Assembly: GCF_001945365.1 (NCBI RefSeq)
Contig: NZ_MSTQ01000005.1
Span: 1 to 64,000, forward strand
Source: Pseudomonas reinekei
Lineage (GTDB): Bacteria > Pseudomonadota > Gammaproteobacteria > Pseudomonadales > Pseudomonadaceae
Reading direction: 5' to 3'
DNA: 64,000 bases
The notes beneath the pieces are model-generated. The model searched no databases, was not told the origin of the DNA, and saw only the letters and a list, made by a program, of their open reading frames with translations. This document shows positions 1-10,594 of this stretch, piece by piece (positions within the stretch are counted from its first letter, which is position 1; every line of letters begins with the position of its first letter). Position numbers and translations under genes: made by a program.

Positions 1-297
1 TCTACAGCAGCCTCATTTGCTGTCAAGTGGTTATTTTCAGAAGTTTTCAAGGATTTCCTTAACAACTTCAACCACTTGCGCTTTCGATCTCTCGTCAGCG
101 GGAGGCGAATTCTACAGCGTTACACGCTGCTGTCAACACCTCTTTTTCAACTTCCTTCTGGCTTCGATGACCTGAAGCTACTTGCTGCCGAAAACTGCGT
201 AACTCGTTGTTTACCAAGGAGTTTCCCGTTTCGACTGCGTCGGAAGTGGGGCGAATTATAGGCTTCTAAAACTCGCCGTCAACCCCTTATTTCAGGT
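1..297 (-). promoter_or_regulatory. Tandem rRNA-operon promoters (three), left edge
   Basis: No gene is seen here. Read on the minus strand there are three sigma70-type promoters with the same 16-bp spacing. P-a has -35 TTGACG (277-282) and -10 TATAAT (255-260). P-b has -35 TTGACA (131-136) and -10 TAGAAT (109-114). P-c has -35 TTGACA (21-26) and a -10 beginning TAGA at positions 4-1 that runs off the window. P-a and P-b are followed by GC-rich discriminators starting TCGCC, typical of stringently controlled stable-RNA promoters. In P. aeruginosa a 16S rRNA gene follows tyrZ, which fits an rRNA operon transcribed leftward from here. The rRNA itself is outside the window. Confidence 0.75.
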
Positions 298-1497
298 TTA
301 TTCGGATTTAAGCGTAATACGCGCAAATGCCTTCTTGCCCGCCTGACAAACATGGGTCGCACCCAGTACGTATATAAAGGTGCGGTCGACAACCTCACCA
401 TCTATACGCACACCACCGGAACCCAGAAGATCGCGCGCCACCGCCGAATTCTTCACCAGCCCTGCTTTATTAAGAACAGCAGCGATCGGCATATCCTCGG
501 CAGCAGTCAATTCGATTTCCGGCAAATCATCCGGCAGTTCGCCATCCTTCATGCGGTTGCCAGCAGCACGATGAGCGTTGGCCGCAGCCTCTTCACCATG
601 AAAACGCGCAACAATTTCTTCAGCCAGCTTGATCTTGATATCGCGAGGATTAGCACCCACCTCTACGTCAGCACGGAATGCATTGATCTCATCCATGGAG
701 CGGAAGCTGAGCAGCTCAAAGTAACGCCACATCAGCGCATCAGGAATGGAAACCAGCTTGCCGTACATAACACCCGGCGCTTCCTGGATACCGACGTAGT
801 TGCCCAAAGACTTGGACATCTTCTTCACGCCATCCAGACCTTCGAGCAACGGCATGGTTAAAATGCACTGAGCCTCCTGACCATACCCACGTTGGAGTTC
901 GCGCCCCATCAGCAGGTTGAACTTCTGATCGGTGCCACCCAACTCAACATCCGCGCGCAGGGCAACGGAATCGTAGCCTTGAACCAGCGGATAGAGGAAC
1001 TCGTGAATGGCAATTGGCTGATTGGTCGTGTAGCGCTTGTCGAAGTCATCGCGCTCGAGCATCCGCGCCACGGTGTATTGAGAAGTCAGACGAATGAAGT
1101 CGGCCGGCCCCATCTGATCCATCCAGGTGGAGTTGAACGCCACTTCTGTCTTGGCGGGATCAAGAATCTTGAAAACCTGAGTCTTGTAAGTCTCGGCGTT
1201 CTCCAGAACCTGCTCACGGGTCAACGGAGGACGAGTTGCACTCTTGCCGCTCGGATCACCGATCATCCCGGTGAAGTCACCGATCAGGAAAATCACCTGA
1301 TGCCCCAGCTCCTGGAACTGGCGCAGCTTATTAATAAGCACGGTATGCCCCAGGTGCAGATCCGGCGCGGTCGGATCGAAGCCTGCCTTAATACGCAGCG
1401 GCTGGCCGCGCTTGAGCTTTTCAACCAGCTCGGACTCGACCAACAGTTCTTCTGCACCACGTTTGATCAGCGCTAGCTGCTCTTCAACCGACTTCAT
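298..1497 (-). CDS. tyrS: Tyrosine--tRNA ligase (TyrZ type)
   Basis: Charges tRNA-Tyr with tyrosine in the cytoplasm. It is a class I synthetase: the HIGH signature appears as HLGH at residues 48-51, the KMSKS loop is near residue 228, and a C-terminal S4 RNA-binding domain (about 335-395) contains the VRIDGEVVD segment. I chose the ATG at 1497 ([10 protein letters not shown]), which gives 399 aa, the normal length; the frame is open further upstream but that extension looks non-coding. P. aeruginosa has two tyrosyl-tRNA synthetases (TyrS, TyrZ); this sequence and its place beside an rRNA promoter region and an M23 gene match TyrZ. Divergent from the M23 peptidase gene. Confidence 0.95.
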   Translation of the reverse strand: MKSVEEQLALIKRGAEELLVESELVEKLKRGQPLRIKAGFDPTAPDLHLGHTVLINKLRQFQELGHQVIFLIGDFTGMIGDPSGKSATRPPLTREQVLENAETYKTQVFKILDPAKTEVAFNSTWMDQMGPADFIRLTSQYTVARMLERDDFDKRYTTNQPIAIHEFLYPLVQGYDSVALRADVELGGTDQKFNLLMGRELQRGYGQEAQCILTMPLLEGLDGVKKMSKSLGNYVGIQEAPGVMYGKLVSIPDALMWRYFELLSFRSMDEINAFRADVEVGANPRDIKIKLAEEIVARFHGEEAAANAHRAAGNRMKDGELPDDLPEIELTAAEDMPIAAVLNKAGLVKNSAVARDLLGSGGVRIDGEVVDRTFIYVLGATHVCQAGKKAFARITLKSE

Positions 1498-1709
1498 AAC
1501 CAACCTGCAAGGCTCAGATTCAAAGGGAACCAACCATACAAGAACGCGCGTCAAATACAAGGTTTGCCCGGCGCGCGGACGCCAATCCACAGACAAGGCG
1601 TCTGTAGACTTGCTTCAGAGATGATTTGGTTATATTTTATACAGTTATTTCATCTTCATCATGTCATTCATCTTTTCCAATTCATCTTTTCAAAGTCAAA
1701 AAACTACTT

Positions 1710-3143
1710 ATGACCAAAGAATCGTCTAAAGCGCCACCGCTTTACCCGAAGACCCACCTGCTCGCAGCGAGTGGCATCGCCGCCCTTCTGAGCCTGGCGC
1801 TTCTGGTATTTCCTTCCAGTGATGTTGAAGCCAAAAAGACAACCCTGAGTCTTGAACTGGAAAGTCCTGCTGAACAACTGACACAAGATCAAGACGCTGC
1901 TGACGCCGTCCAAGCCACAAATGAGCCAGCAGCTTCTCCTTTCGCGCAGATTGAAAACAGCACCGAAGAGGCACCGCAAACCGCTGAAGCCGAACCAGAA
2001 CCAGCTCCCGCAGAAGTGGTTGCCGAGGAAAAGAAGGCCCCCAACCACAGGGAAGTGATTGTCGCCAAGGGCGATACGCTCTCCACCCTTTTCGAGAAGG
2101 TCGGCCTTCCTGCCACTTCGGTACATGACGTGCTCGCCAGCGACAAGCAGGCCAAGCAGTTCAGCCAGCTCAAGCGCGGGCAGAAACTCGAATTCGAATT
2201 GGGTCCGGATGGCCAGCTGAGCAACCTGCACAGCAAGGTCAGCGACCTAGAAACCATCACCTTGAGCAAGAATGACAAGGGCTACACGTTCAACCGCATT
2301 ACCGCCAAACCGACCGTGCGCTCCGCTTATGTTCACGGCGTCATCAACAGCTCGCTATCGCAATCTGCCGCTCGCGCCGGCCTGTCCCACAGCCTCACGA
2401 TGGACATGGCCAGTGTGTTTGGCTACGACATCGACTTCGCCCAGGACATACGCCAGGGTGACCAGTTCGACGTGATCTACGAACAGAAAGTGGTCAACGG
2501 CAAAGCTGTCGGCAACGGGCCGATCCTGTCTGCCCGGTTCACCAACCGCGGCAAGACCTACACGGCCGTGCGTTACACCAACAAACAAGGCAACACGAGC
2601 TATTACACCGCCGATGGCAACAGCATGCGCAAGGCCTTCATCCGTACTCCGGTTGATTTCGCCCGCATCAGTTCGAAGTTCTCCATGGGCCGCAAACACC
2701 CGATCCTCAACAAGATCAGAGCTCACAAAGGCGTGGACTATGCGGCTCCGCGCGGTACGCCAATCAAGGCTGCGGGTGACGGCAAGGTATTGCTGGCTGG
2801 TCGCCGCGGCGGTTACGGCAACACTGTAATTCTCCAGCACGGTAATACCTACCGCACGCTGTATGGCCACATGCAGGGCTTCGCCAAAGGCGTCAAGACT
2901 GGCGGCACAGTCAAGCAGGGCCAGGTTATTGGTTATATCGGCACTACCGGCCTATCCACGGGCCCGCACTTGCATTACGAATTCCAGGTGAATGGCGTGC
3001 ACGTCGACCCACTGGGCCAGAAAGTCGCGATGGCAGATCCAATCTCCAAAGCCGAACGCGCACGCTTCCTGGCACAGAGCCAACCGCTGATGGCGCGCAT
3101 GGACCAGGAAAAAGCAACTCAGCTGGCTTCGGCCAAGCGCTAA
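1710..3143 (+). CDS. M23 family murein DD-endopeptidase (MepM-like)
   Basis: Probable cell-wall hydrolase that cuts peptide cross-links in the periplasm. Residues 1-16 are cytoplasmic and 17-35 form one hydrophobic anchor or uncleaved signal. A low-complexity Ala/Glu/Pro linker follows, then a LysM/OapA-like region (about 115-165, HREVIVAKGDTLSTLF) and a C-terminal M23 LytM domain with the zinc ligands in HKGVDYA (about 338) and HLHYE (about 420). The ATG at 1710 gives 477 aa; the upstream in-frame extension is AT-rich and probably the promoter region. It ends 3 nt before anmK, so a murein hydrolase and a murein-recycling kinase are likely co-transcribed. Homologue of PA0667. Confidence 0.88.
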   Translation: MTKESSKAPPLYPKTHLLAASGIAALLSLALLVFPSSDVEAKKTTLSLELESPAEQLTQDQDAADAVQATNEPAASPFAQIENSTEEAPQTAEAEPEPAPAEVVAEEKKAPNHREVIVAKGDTLSTLFEKVGLPATSVHDVLASDKQAKQFSQLKRGQKLEFELGPDGQLSNLHSKVSDLETITLSKNDKGYTFNRITAKPTVRSAYVHGVINSSLSQSAARAGLSHSLTMDMASVFGYDIDFAQDIRQGDQFDVIYEQKVVNGKAVGNGPILSARFTNRGKTYTAVRYTNKQGNTSYYTADGNSMRKAFIRTPVDFARISSKFSMGRKHPILNKIRAHKGVDYAAPRGTPIKAAGDGKVLLAGRRGGYGNTVILQHGNTYRTLYGHMQGFAKGVKTGGTVKQGQVIGYIGTTGLSTGPHLHYEFQVNGVHVDPLGQKVAMADPISKAERARFLAQSQPLMARMDQEKATQLASAKR

Positions 3144-4238
<1,095 letters not shown>

Positions 4239-4250
4239 ACCCCAGACAGC

Positions 4251-4282
4251 AAAACGCCGCAGGGTCTGAAGACCCTGCGGCG
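4251..4282 (-). terminator. Rho-independent terminator between anmK and erpA
   Basis: A perfect 12-bp stem (4255-4266 with 4271-4282) with a 4-nt loop. The minus-strand transcript runs into UUUU (complement of 4251-4254), so it terminates erpA; it probably also slows anmK transcripts in the other direction. Confidence 0.8.
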
Positions 4283-4304
4283 CTGAGTGATGCCGGAGCG
4301 CTGA

Positions 4305-4655
4305 TCAGATCGAGAACGAAGATCCGCAACCACATGTAGTGGTCGCGTTCGGGTTCTTGATAACAAAACGCGAACCTTCCAGACCTTCCTGATAATCCAC
4401 CTCGGCGCCTGCCAGGTATTGGAAGCTCATCGGATCGACGACCAGACTCACACCCTCGCGCTCGACGATGGTGTCGTCATCGGCCACTTCTTCATCGAAG
4501 GTGAAGCCGTACTGAAAACCTGAACAACCGCCGCCCGTAACGAATACGCGCAACTTCAAGCGATCATTCCCCTCTTCATCGACCAGGCTCTTCACCTTGT
4601 GCGCGGCACCGTGGGTGAATTGCAAAGCCGTGGGGGTGAAGGATTCGACGCTCAT
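4305..4655 (-). CDS. erpA: Iron-sulfur cluster insertion protein (A-type carrier)
   Basis: Delivers Fe-S clusters to apo-proteins. It is a 116-aa A-type carrier with the three conserved cysteines: one in [10 protein letters not shown] (near residue 46) and two in the C-terminal CGCGSS. A GGGAG Shine-Dalgarno precedes the ATG at 4655. It lies downstream of argC on the same strand, with a strong terminator between them, so it has its own promoter in 4656-4778. The ErpA assignment rather than IscA or SufA rests on the sequence and on position next to argC and anmK, as in PA0665. Confidence 0.93.
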   Translation of the reverse strand: MSVESFTPTALQFTHGAAHKVKSLVDEEGNDRLKLRVFVTGGGCSGFQYGFTFDEEVADDDTIVEREGVSLVVDPMSFQYLAGAEVDYQEGLEGSRFVIKNPNATTTCGCGSSFSI

Positions 4656-4778
4656 GCTGACTATCTCCCGGCGTTACGCCGTCATATTGCGTGATGACGC
4701 GCATTATCCGCTTCTCCTAGAAAAGCGGTCAACTATTGTTATGGTATATCAACCAATCCAACCGTCAGCCGAAAATGC

Positions 4779-4805
4779 AAAAAGGCCCGTTAAACGGGCC
4801 TTTTT
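4779..4805 (-). terminator. Terminator downstream of argC
   Basis: A perfect 12-bp inverted repeat (4779-4790 with 4794-4805) around a 3-nt loop, with A5 on one side and T5 on the other. It works as an intrinsic terminator in both directions and separates argC from erpA. Confidence 0.85.
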
Positions 4806-4823
4806 GCTGTGCGTGATCGAGCC

Positions 4824-5858
4824 CTACGGCAACATGCCAGCGTGGGACAGACCAAGGCGTTCATCCAGACCGAACAGGATGTTCATGTTCTGTACCGCCT
4901 GACCCGACGCACCTTTGACCAGGTTATCGATCACCGACAGCACCACCACCAGATCTCCGTCTTGCGGACGATGCACCGCGATACGGCACACGTTGGCACC
5001 GCGAACACTGCGAGTTTCCGGATGGCTGCCGGCAGGCATTACATCGACGAACGGTTCGTTGGCATAACGCTTTTCAAACAGCGCCTGCAGATCCACCGAG
5101 CGATCTACGACGGTCGCGTACAGCGTCGAATGAATGCCACGGATCATCGGCGTCAGGTGCGGAACGAAGGTCAGGCCGACGTCCTTGCCGGCTGCACGAC
5201 GCAGCCCCTGGCGAATTTCCGGCAAATGGCGGTGACCTTTGACGGCATAGGCCTTCATGCTTTCCGACGTCTCGGAGTACAGCGAGCCTACAGCTGCGCC
5301 ACGACCGGCACCGCTGACGCCGGATTTGCAGTCGGCGATCAAGACATTGGTATCCGCAAGACCGGCTTCAAGCAACGGCAGGAAACCCAGCTGTGTAGCC
5401 GTTGGATAGCAACCCGGCACGGCAATCAGGCGCGCCTTCTTGATTTGCTCACGGTTGACTTCCGGCAGTCCGTAGACCGCTTCGTCCAACAGCTCTGGCG
5501 CGCCGTGCGGTTGGCCATACCACTTGGCCCATTCATCGGCATCCTGCAGACGGAAGTCTGCCGACAGGTCGATGACTTTGGTGCCGGCGGCCAGCAGCTC
5601 ACCTGCCAAGGCATGGGCGACGCCGTGTGGCGTGGCGAAGAACACCACGTCGCAGGCGCCCAGGGTCTTGATGTCCGGAACGCTGAACGCCAGGCCGTCG
5701 TAGTGGCCTCGCAGGTTCGGATACATGTCGGCCACGGCCAGGCCTGCCTCGGATCGGGAAGTGATCACAACCACTTCAGCTTGCGGATGTTGCGCCAACA
5801 GACGCAACAGTTCGACACCGGTGTAACCCGTGCCGCCGACGATACCGACCTTGACCAT
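4824..5858 (-). CDS. argC: N-acetyl-gamma-glutamyl-phosphate reductase
   Basis: NADPH-dependent reduction of N-acetylglutamyl phosphate, the third step of arginine synthesis. The N-terminal Rossmann motif is [11 protein letters not shown], and the catalytic cysteine lies in VPGCYPTA (about residue 148). The ATG at 5858 (MVKVGIVG) gives 344 aa, the normal length; an upstream in-frame extension to 5930 is rejected because it lacks family similarity and leaves no Shine-Dalgarno. Monocistronic, closed by the terminator at 4779-4805 and divergent from hemJ. Confidence 0.95.
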   Translation of the reverse strand: MVKVGIVGGTGYTGVELLRLLAQHPQAEVVVITSRSEAGLAVADMYPNLRGHYDGLAFSVPDIKTLGACDVVFFATPHGVAHALAGELLAAGTKVIDLSADFRLQDADEWAKWYGQPHGAPELLDEAVYGLPEVNREQIKKARLIAVPGCYPTATQLGFLPLLEAGLADTNVLIADCKSGVSGAGRGAAVGSLYSETSESMKAYAVKGHRHLPEIRQGLRRAAGKDVGLTFVPHLTPMIRGIHSTLYATVVDRSVDLQALFEKRYANEPFVDVMPAGSHPETRSVRGANVCRIAVHRPQDGDLVVVLSVIDNLVKGASGQAVQNMNILFGLDERLGLSHAGMLP

Positions 5859-5993
5859 AAACCTGCCCTCAACGAACCCACTGGAAAGCGGTCGATAATA
5901 GGGGCCGCGCGCGCCTGCGACAACCGGCAAGGTGACGTGCGGACGCTCAAGCCTCTACTATTCGGGCTACCGTGAATTCAGGAATTAATAAAA

Positions 5994-6425
5994 ATGCTTT
6001 TTCTTTGGCTCAAAGCGCTTCACATCGTCAGCATCGTTTGCTGGTTTGCCGGTCTGTTCTATTTGCCGCGCCTGTTCGTTTATCACGCCCAAAGTGAAGA
6101 TACGATCAGCAAAGAACGCTTCAGCCTCATGGAGCGCAAGCTGTACCGGGGCATCATGGGACCGGCGATGATCGCCACCCTGATCTTCGGTGGCTGGCTG
6201 ATTAGCCTGAACCCCAGCGCGTATTTCGGCCAAGGTGGCTGGATGCACGCCAAGTTGACGCTGGTGGTATTGCTGATCGGCTATCACCACATGTGCGGCG
6301 CGCAGGTGAAGCGTTTTGCGCGTGGCGAAAACACCCGCAGCCATGTCTTTTTTCGCTGGTTCAATGAAGTGCCGGTTCTGATATTGCTGGCAATCGTAAT
6401 TCTGGTCGTGGTTCGGCCGTTCTAA
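5994..6425 (+). CDS. hemJ: Protoporphyrinogen IX oxidase HemJ (CopD/UPF0093 family)
   Basis: Small inner-membrane protein of 143 aa with four hydrophobic segments. It begins LWLKALHIVSIVCWFAGLFY, carrying the conserved membrane histidine of HemJ, and later has GYHHMCG in the third helix region. HemJ oxidises protoporphyrinogen IX to protoporphyrin IX in haem synthesis in bacteria lacking HemG or HemY. It is 31 nt upstream of the nitronate monooxygenase gene and may be co-transcribed with it. The family is certain; the HemJ role is inferred from family knowledge. Confidence 0.85.
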   Translation: MLFLWLKALHIVSIVCWFAGLFYLPRLFVYHAQSEDTISKERFSLMERKLYRGIMGPAMIATLIFGGWLISLNPSAYFGQGGWMHAKLTLVVLLIGYHHMCGAQVKRFARGENTRSHVFFRWFNEVPVLILLAIVILVVVRPF

Positions 6426-6456
6426 TTCCAACAGATAACTCACCGGGGTACTTCCA

Positions 6457-7425
6457 ATGTCGCTGCCCGCTCTGCTCGAACAACGCCTGCGTCTGCCCGT
6501 GGTGGCAGCGCCGATGTTCCTGATATCCAACCCGCAACTGGTGCTCGCCTGCTGCCGCAACGGCGTAGTCGGCAGCTTCCCGGCATTGAACCAGCGCGAG
6601 AGCAGCGGCTTCAAAGCCTGGCTGGAGGAGATCGAAGCAGGGCTGGCGACAATGGAGAACCCTGCGCCCTATGCGGTCAATTTGATCGTCCACAACAGCA
6701 ACCCTCGACTGCAGGCTGACCTTGATATCTGCATCGAGCACAAAGTGCCGATCGTGATCACCAGCCTCGGCGCGGTTAAAGAGCTGGTCGATGCCGTCCA
6801 CAGCTACGGTGGCCTGGTGTTCCATGACGTGACAACCCGTCGCCATGCCGAGAAGGCTGCCGAGGCCGGCGTTGATGGCCTGATCGCCGTGGCTGCAGGC
6901 GCCGGCGGACATGCCGGGACCTGGAGCCCGTTTTCGCTGATCGCCGAGATTCGGCAGTTCTTCGACAAGACCCTGTTGCTGGCCGGCTGCTTGAACCACG
7001 GCCACGAAATTCTCGCTGCACAATTGCTAGGTGCGGACCTTGCCTACTTCGGCACACGATTTATCGGCACCACCGAAAGTCATGCGCCTGACGCTTATAA
7101 AGAGATGCTGCTGACATCCAGAGCCGCGGACATCGTCCATACTCCAGCGGTGTCAGGTGTACCGGCGAGCTTCATGCGCCAGAGCCTGGAGGCCGCTGGC
7201 TTTGACATGGCGGCGCTGCAAAACAAAGGCGAGGTCAATTTCGGCTCTAAACTCAAGCCGTTGAACGATGAAGCCAAAGCCTGGAAAACCGTGTGGTCCG
7301 CGGGCCAGGGCGTAGGCGAAATCGATGACTTGCCGAGCGTTGACCAGTTGGTCGCGCGTCTCGACGCCGAGTATCGCAAGGCTCTGGAACATGCCGCGCA
7401 GTTACCCAAGTGTTGGCCACGCTGA
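6457..7425 (+). CDS. Nitronate monooxygenase-type FMN flavoprotein
   Basis: A TIM-barrel FMN enzyme of 322 aa in the NMO / 2-nitropropane dioxygenase family, which oxidises alkyl nitronates. Visible features are the N-terminal LPVVAAPMFLIS strand, the GVDGLIAVAAGAGGHAG phosphate/FMN loop (about 134-150) and the GADLAYFGTRFIGTTES segment that binds the FMN phosphate. A weak GGGG Shine-Dalgarno precedes the ATG. The physiological substrate (for example propionate-3-nitronate) cannot be told from sequence. A hairpin at 7436-7457 follows the stop. Confidence 0.85.
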   Translation: MSLPALLEQRLRLPVVAAPMFLISNPQLVLACCRNGVVGSFPALNQRESSGFKAWLEEIEAGLATMENPAPYAVNLIVHNSNPRLQADLDICIEHKVPIVITSLGAVKELVDAVHSYGGLVFHDVTTRRHAEKAAEAGVDGLIAVAAGAGGHAGTWSPFSLIAEIRQFFDKTLLLAGCLNHGHEILAAQLLGADLAYFGTRFIGTTESHAPDAYKEMLLTSRAADIVHTPAVSGVPASFMRQSLEAAGFDMAALQNKGEVNFGSKLKPLNDEAKAWKTVWSAGQGVGEIDDLPSVDQLVARLDAEYRKALEHAAQLPKCWPR

Positions 7426-7435
7426 ATGAAACAGG

Positions 7436-7457
7436 GGCCAGCCAAACAAGGCTGGCC
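7436..7457 (+). terminator. Hairpin after the nitronate monooxygenase gene
   Basis: An 8-bp perfect stem (GGCCAGCC with GGCTGGCC) and a 6-nt loop directly after the stop codon. The T tract is poor (TTACAC), so termination is probably partial. Confidence 0.5.
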
Positions 7458-7502
7458 TTACACTCGCTGCACTAAAACCCTCGCGACAAGGATGCCTCGG
7501 CA

Positions 7503-8456
7503 ATGAGCGAAAACCGTTTCAAGATCGTATTCGACGGCGCTTTGCTGCCAGGTGTCGATATCGGCACCGCCAAACTCAATCTCGCGGCGCTGTTCAAGAG
7601 CGACGTCACCGCCATCGAGCGCTTGTTCAGTGGCCGGCCGGTGGCACTCAAACGCGATCTGTCTCACGCCGATGCACAGACTTACCTCCAGGCATTGAAG
7701 AACACCGGTATCGAAGCTCGCATCGAGTCCGAGCCTTCGATCGAGTTGAATCTGTCCGACGTTCATGAGCACATGCCAGCCGCCGTCGCAGAACCGCAAT
7801 CGCCTTACGCCCCTCCACTGGCAAATGTCAGTGAAAGTGTTGCGGGGTTCGCGACACTCAAACCCTTTGGCGTTGAGGGGCGCATAGGGCGATTGCGCTT
7901 TCTCGCGTGGTCGATGGTGCTGAGTCTCGTAACAATGGCCGTGGTTGGTGTCTTCGCCATCATCGGCCTCGCGCTGGTGAGCAGCGACTCGACCGCGGGC
8001 CTGATCATCGGAGGCATCCTGGCCTTCTTCCTCTGTCTGGCGTTCCTCATCGCCAGCATCATGATCAGCGTTCAGCGCTTGCACGATATTGGCTGGTCAG
8101 GCTGGCTATGGCTGCTGAACCTTGTGCCATTCGTGGGCAGTTTCTTTCCGCTGTTGCTGCTGGCAATGCCGGGAAATCAAACCGCCAACCGGTATGGCGC
8201 TCCACCGCCGCCCAACAGCACGGCGGTCAAGGTGCTGTCTGCGTTATGGCTCGTGGTAATTGCGCTGGTTATTGTCGGCGCACTGGCGGGCGGGCTGTCG
8301 GCCATACAGGACGAATACGAAAACACCCTCGAAAGCAGCTACCAAAGTGGCTCGGTCACCACCGACGAAATTGAAGTCGAGGTCGAACCTGACGCAAATT
8401 CGGCCGCCGATGCAGCCGAAGAAGCCCTGCCACCTGTAGACTCTGCGAAAGAATGA
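7503..8456 (+). CDS. DUF805 membrane protein with soluble N-terminal domain
   Basis: 317 aa, function unknown. Residues 1-80 form a soluble domain (FKIVFDGALLPGVDIG..., then VTAIERLFSGRPVALKR). About 120-240 is a DUF805 region that starts with the typical GRIGRLRFLAWSM and has four hydrophobic helices, including the family's QRLHDIGWSGWLWLL motif. A last helix (about 245-265) is followed by an acidic Asp/Glu tail. The N-terminal part resembles a domain found before several Pseudomonas membrane proteins, but I cannot name its role. Confidence 0.75.
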   Translation: MSENRFKIVFDGALLPGVDIGTAKLNLAALFKSDVTAIERLFSGRPVALKRDLSHADAQTYLQALKNTGIEARIESEPSIELNLSDVHEHMPAAVAEPQSPYAPPLANVSESVAGFATLKPFGVEGRIGRLRFLAWSMVLSLVTMAVVGVFAIIGLALVSSDSTAGLIIGGILAFFLCLAFLIASIMISVQRLHDIGWSGWLWLLNLVPFVGSFFPLLLLAMPGNQTANRYGAPPPPNSTAVKVLSALWLVVIALVIVGALAGGLSAIQDEYENTLESSYQSGSVTTDEIEVEVEPDANSAADAAEEALPPVDSAKE

Positions 8457-8517
8457 ACAGCGCTCCCCACCCGTGACACTCGCGTCGCGGCGCGGAGCTG
8501 TTGCGATGGAGAACTGC

Positions 8518-9306
8518 ATGACCCGTTACGCTCTGATCACTGGCGCTTCCAGCGGCATCGGCCTGGCGATGGCTGAAGCGCTGGCCCGGCGCGGCCGCAG
8601 CCTGCTTCTGGTGGCCCGACAGCGTGATCAGCTGGAAAGTATTGCGACTGAACTGACTCAACGGTTTGGCGTTGAAGTGCTGTTCCGTGCCTGCGACCTC
8701 GGCGAGCCGCTGCGGTTGTCCGGGTTCCTGTTGGAGCTGGAGGAAGGCGACCGCCAGATCGACTTGCTGGTCAACTGCGCCGGCATCGGCACCTGCGGTC
8801 CCTTTCTGGCCCAGGACTGGATGACCGAGCAGGACCTGATCGAAGTGAACATCCTGGCCCTTACACGCTTGTGCCACGCCATCGGTAACAGCATGGCGCT
8901 ACAGGGCGGCGGGCAGATTCTGAACGTCGCCTCGGTCGCGGCCTTTCATCCCGGCCCGTGGATGAGCACTTATTACGCGAGCAAGGCTTATGTGCTGCAC
9001 TTTTCCGAAGGGTTGCGCGTCGAGCTGAAAAAATGTGCGGTCAAGGTCTCGGTACTCTGCCCTGGTCCGACCCGCACCGGTTTTTTCCGCACTGCTGGGC
9101 TGAACGCGGACAAACTGGCCGACAGCAAACTGCTGATGAGTCCGGAAGAAGTTGCGCTCTATACCGTGCGGGCCCTGGAGAAAAACCGCGCAATCATTAT
9201 TCCGGGTTGGCGTAACCGCTGGTTCGCCACCCTGCCCCGGTTCGGCTCGCGCTGGCTGATCCGGACAATCACTGGCATGGTCAACAAGGCTTACTGCCCG
9301 CGCTGA
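8518..9306 (+). CDS. Short-chain dehydrogenase/reductase
   Basis: Classical SDR oxidoreductase of 262 aa, NAD(P)-dependent, substrate unknown. The cofactor motif TGASSGIG is at residues 8-15, NCAGIG is at about 86, a catalytic serine lies in NVASVAAF, and the YxxxK active site is in YYASKAYVL (about 160). The ATG at 8518 (MTRYALITGAS) fits the family; the open frame begins 45 nt upstream but that part has no SDR character. Homologue of PA0658 by position. Confidence 0.88.
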   Translation: MTRYALITGASSGIGLAMAEALARRGRSLLLVARQRDQLESIATELTQRFGVEVLFRACDLGEPLRLSGFLLELEEGDRQIDLLVNCAGIGTCGPFLAQDWMTEQDLIEVNILALTRLCHAIGNSMALQGGGQILNVASVAAFHPGPWMSTYYASKAYVLHFSEGLRVELKKCAVKVSVLCPGPTRTGFFRTAGLNADKLADSKLLMSPEEVALYTVRALEKNRAIIIPGWRNRWFATLPRFGSRWLIRTITGMVNKAYCPR

Positions 9307-9387
9307 CCAGCCTGACAGGTAAAAAGCTGGGCTCGGGCAAATCCCGTGAGTACACTCATGCCAGCCCAAACAACGGAGAAAACAGCT

Positions 9388-9726
9388 GTGGATACTCTGT
9401 TCACCAAGATCATCAACCGGGAAATCCCGGCGAAGATTATTTACGAGGACGACCAGGTCCTGGCCTTCCACGACATCGCCCCACAGGCACCGGTACATTT
9501 TCTGGTGATTCCGAAGAAGCCGGTGCGCACCCTGAACGACCTGACAGAAGACGACAAGGCATTGGCCGGGCATATTCTGTTCACAGCCCAGCGCCTTGCC
9601 GTGGAGCTGGGTTGTGAAAAAGGTTTCCGCGTTGTCATGAACTGCAATGAAGAAGGTGGGCAGACTGTCTATCACATTCATATGCATGTGCTGGGTCAGC
9701 GCCAGATGCACTGGCCGCCGGGCTGA
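9388..9726 (+). CDS. HIT family hydrolase (Hint-like)
   Basis: Histidine-triad nucleotide hydrolase/transferase acting on AMP-linked substrates. The HIT signature HIHMHVLG (HxHxHxx) is near the C-terminus and the N-terminal FTKIINREIPAKIIYED is characteristic. I prefer the GTG start at 9388, which has a GGAG Shine-Dalgarno 9 nt upstream and yields 112 aa, the usual length. An ATG 42 nt upstream would add an unconserved tail. Confidence 0.88.
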   Translation: MDTLFTKIINREIPAKIIYEDDQVLAFHDIAPQAPVHFLVIPKKPVRTLNDLTEDDKALAGHILFTAQRLAVELGCEKGFRVVMNCNEEGGQTVYHIHMHVLGQRQMHWPPG

Positions 9727-9834
9727 TGTTAGCCGGCTCCTGCGGGGTTGATGGTGATCCCACCCATGACCCAGCGCAAACCTTCCCCGGCCGATTGGGT
9801 TAAACTGGCCACCGAGATTCTTCCGGAGGTCAGC

Positions 9835-10482
9835 ATGACTACCCAGCGTCACTACTCGCCGATTGACCGCCTTCTGCTGCAGGCCGATGCCGCGATGCGC
9901 ACTTTGCTGCCGTTCAGTGGCCAGCCGTACCGCCCGTCGCCGGCCATTGTGCAGCCGGATGTGAAAATGAGCGACGAAGACACCCGGCATGTCGCCGGCC
10001 TGATGCGCATCAACCATACCGGTGAGGTCTGCGCCCAGGCGCTGTACCAAGGACAGGCCCTGACCGCCAAGCTGCCGCAAGTGCGCGCCGCCATGGAACA
10101 TGCCGCTGAAGAAGAAGTCGACCACCTGGTCTGGTGCGAACAACGCATCCACCAGTTGGGTAGCCACACCAGCATTCTCAATCCACTGTTCTACGGCATG
10201 TCCTTCGGGATCGGCGCGGTTGCAGGCCTGATCAGTGACAAAGTCAGCCTGGGGTTCGTTGCGGCGACAGAAGACCAGGTGTGCAAACACTTGAACGAAC
10301 ACCTTGAGCAATTGCCGGCCGAGGATGAAAAGTCCCGGGCGATTCTTGAGCAGATGCGCCTTGATGAAGAGCAGCATGCCGAAAGCGCGCTGGAGGCTGG
10401 CGGTTTTCGCTTTCCGGCGCCGGTGAAGTTCGGGATGAGTTTGTTGGCCAAGGTGATGACCAAGAGCACTTATCGGATCTGA
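9835..10482 (+). CDS. coq7: 2-nonaprenyl-3-methyl-6-methoxy-1,4-benzoquinol hydroxylase
   Basis: Hydroxylates demethoxyubiquinol in ubiquinone synthesis. A di-iron carboxylate protein with ligands in NHTGEVCAQ (about 60), EEEVDHLVW (about 90-96), and [10 protein letters not shown] near the C-terminus. The ATG at 9835 has GGAGGT 6 nt upstream and gives 215 aa, the normal Coq7 size; upstream in-frame ATGs are ignored. Terminated by the hairpin at 10537-10576. Confidence 0.93.
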   Translation: MTTQRHYSPIDRLLLQADAAMRTLLPFSGQPYRPSPAIVQPDVKMSDEDTRHVAGLMRINHTGEVCAQALYQGQALTAKLPQVRAAMEHAAEEEVDHLVWCEQRIHQLGSHTSILNPLFYGMSFGIGAVAGLISDKVSLGFVAATEDQVCKHLNEHLEQLPAEDEKSRAILEQMRLDEEQHAESALEAGGFRFPAPVKFGMSLLAKVMTKSTYRI

Positions 10483-10493
10483 CCTGTCCGCCC

Positions 10494-10516
10494 TCTTCGC
10501 GAGCAGGCTGGCTCCC
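10494..10516. repeat. Single REP element after coq7
   Basis: The segment CTTCGCGAGCAGGCTGGCTC is a one-armed copy, with one substitution, of the Pseudomonas REP sequence found as inverted pairs elsewhere in the window. Confidence 0.7.
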
Positions 10517-10536
10517 GCGGCGGAGTGGCGACAGAC

Positions 10537-10576
10537 ATGAAAAAGGCGACTGCCGTAAGGTAGTCGCCTTTTTCAT
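10537..10576. terminator. Bidirectional terminator between coq7 and the OsmC gene
   Basis: A perfect 15-bp stem (10537-10551 with 10562-10576) around a 10-nt loop, with A5 on the left arm and T5 on the right arm. It serves the convergent genes coq7 and the OsmC-family gene. Confidence 0.9.
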
Positions 10577-10594
10577 GAATCATTGAAAGTCGAC

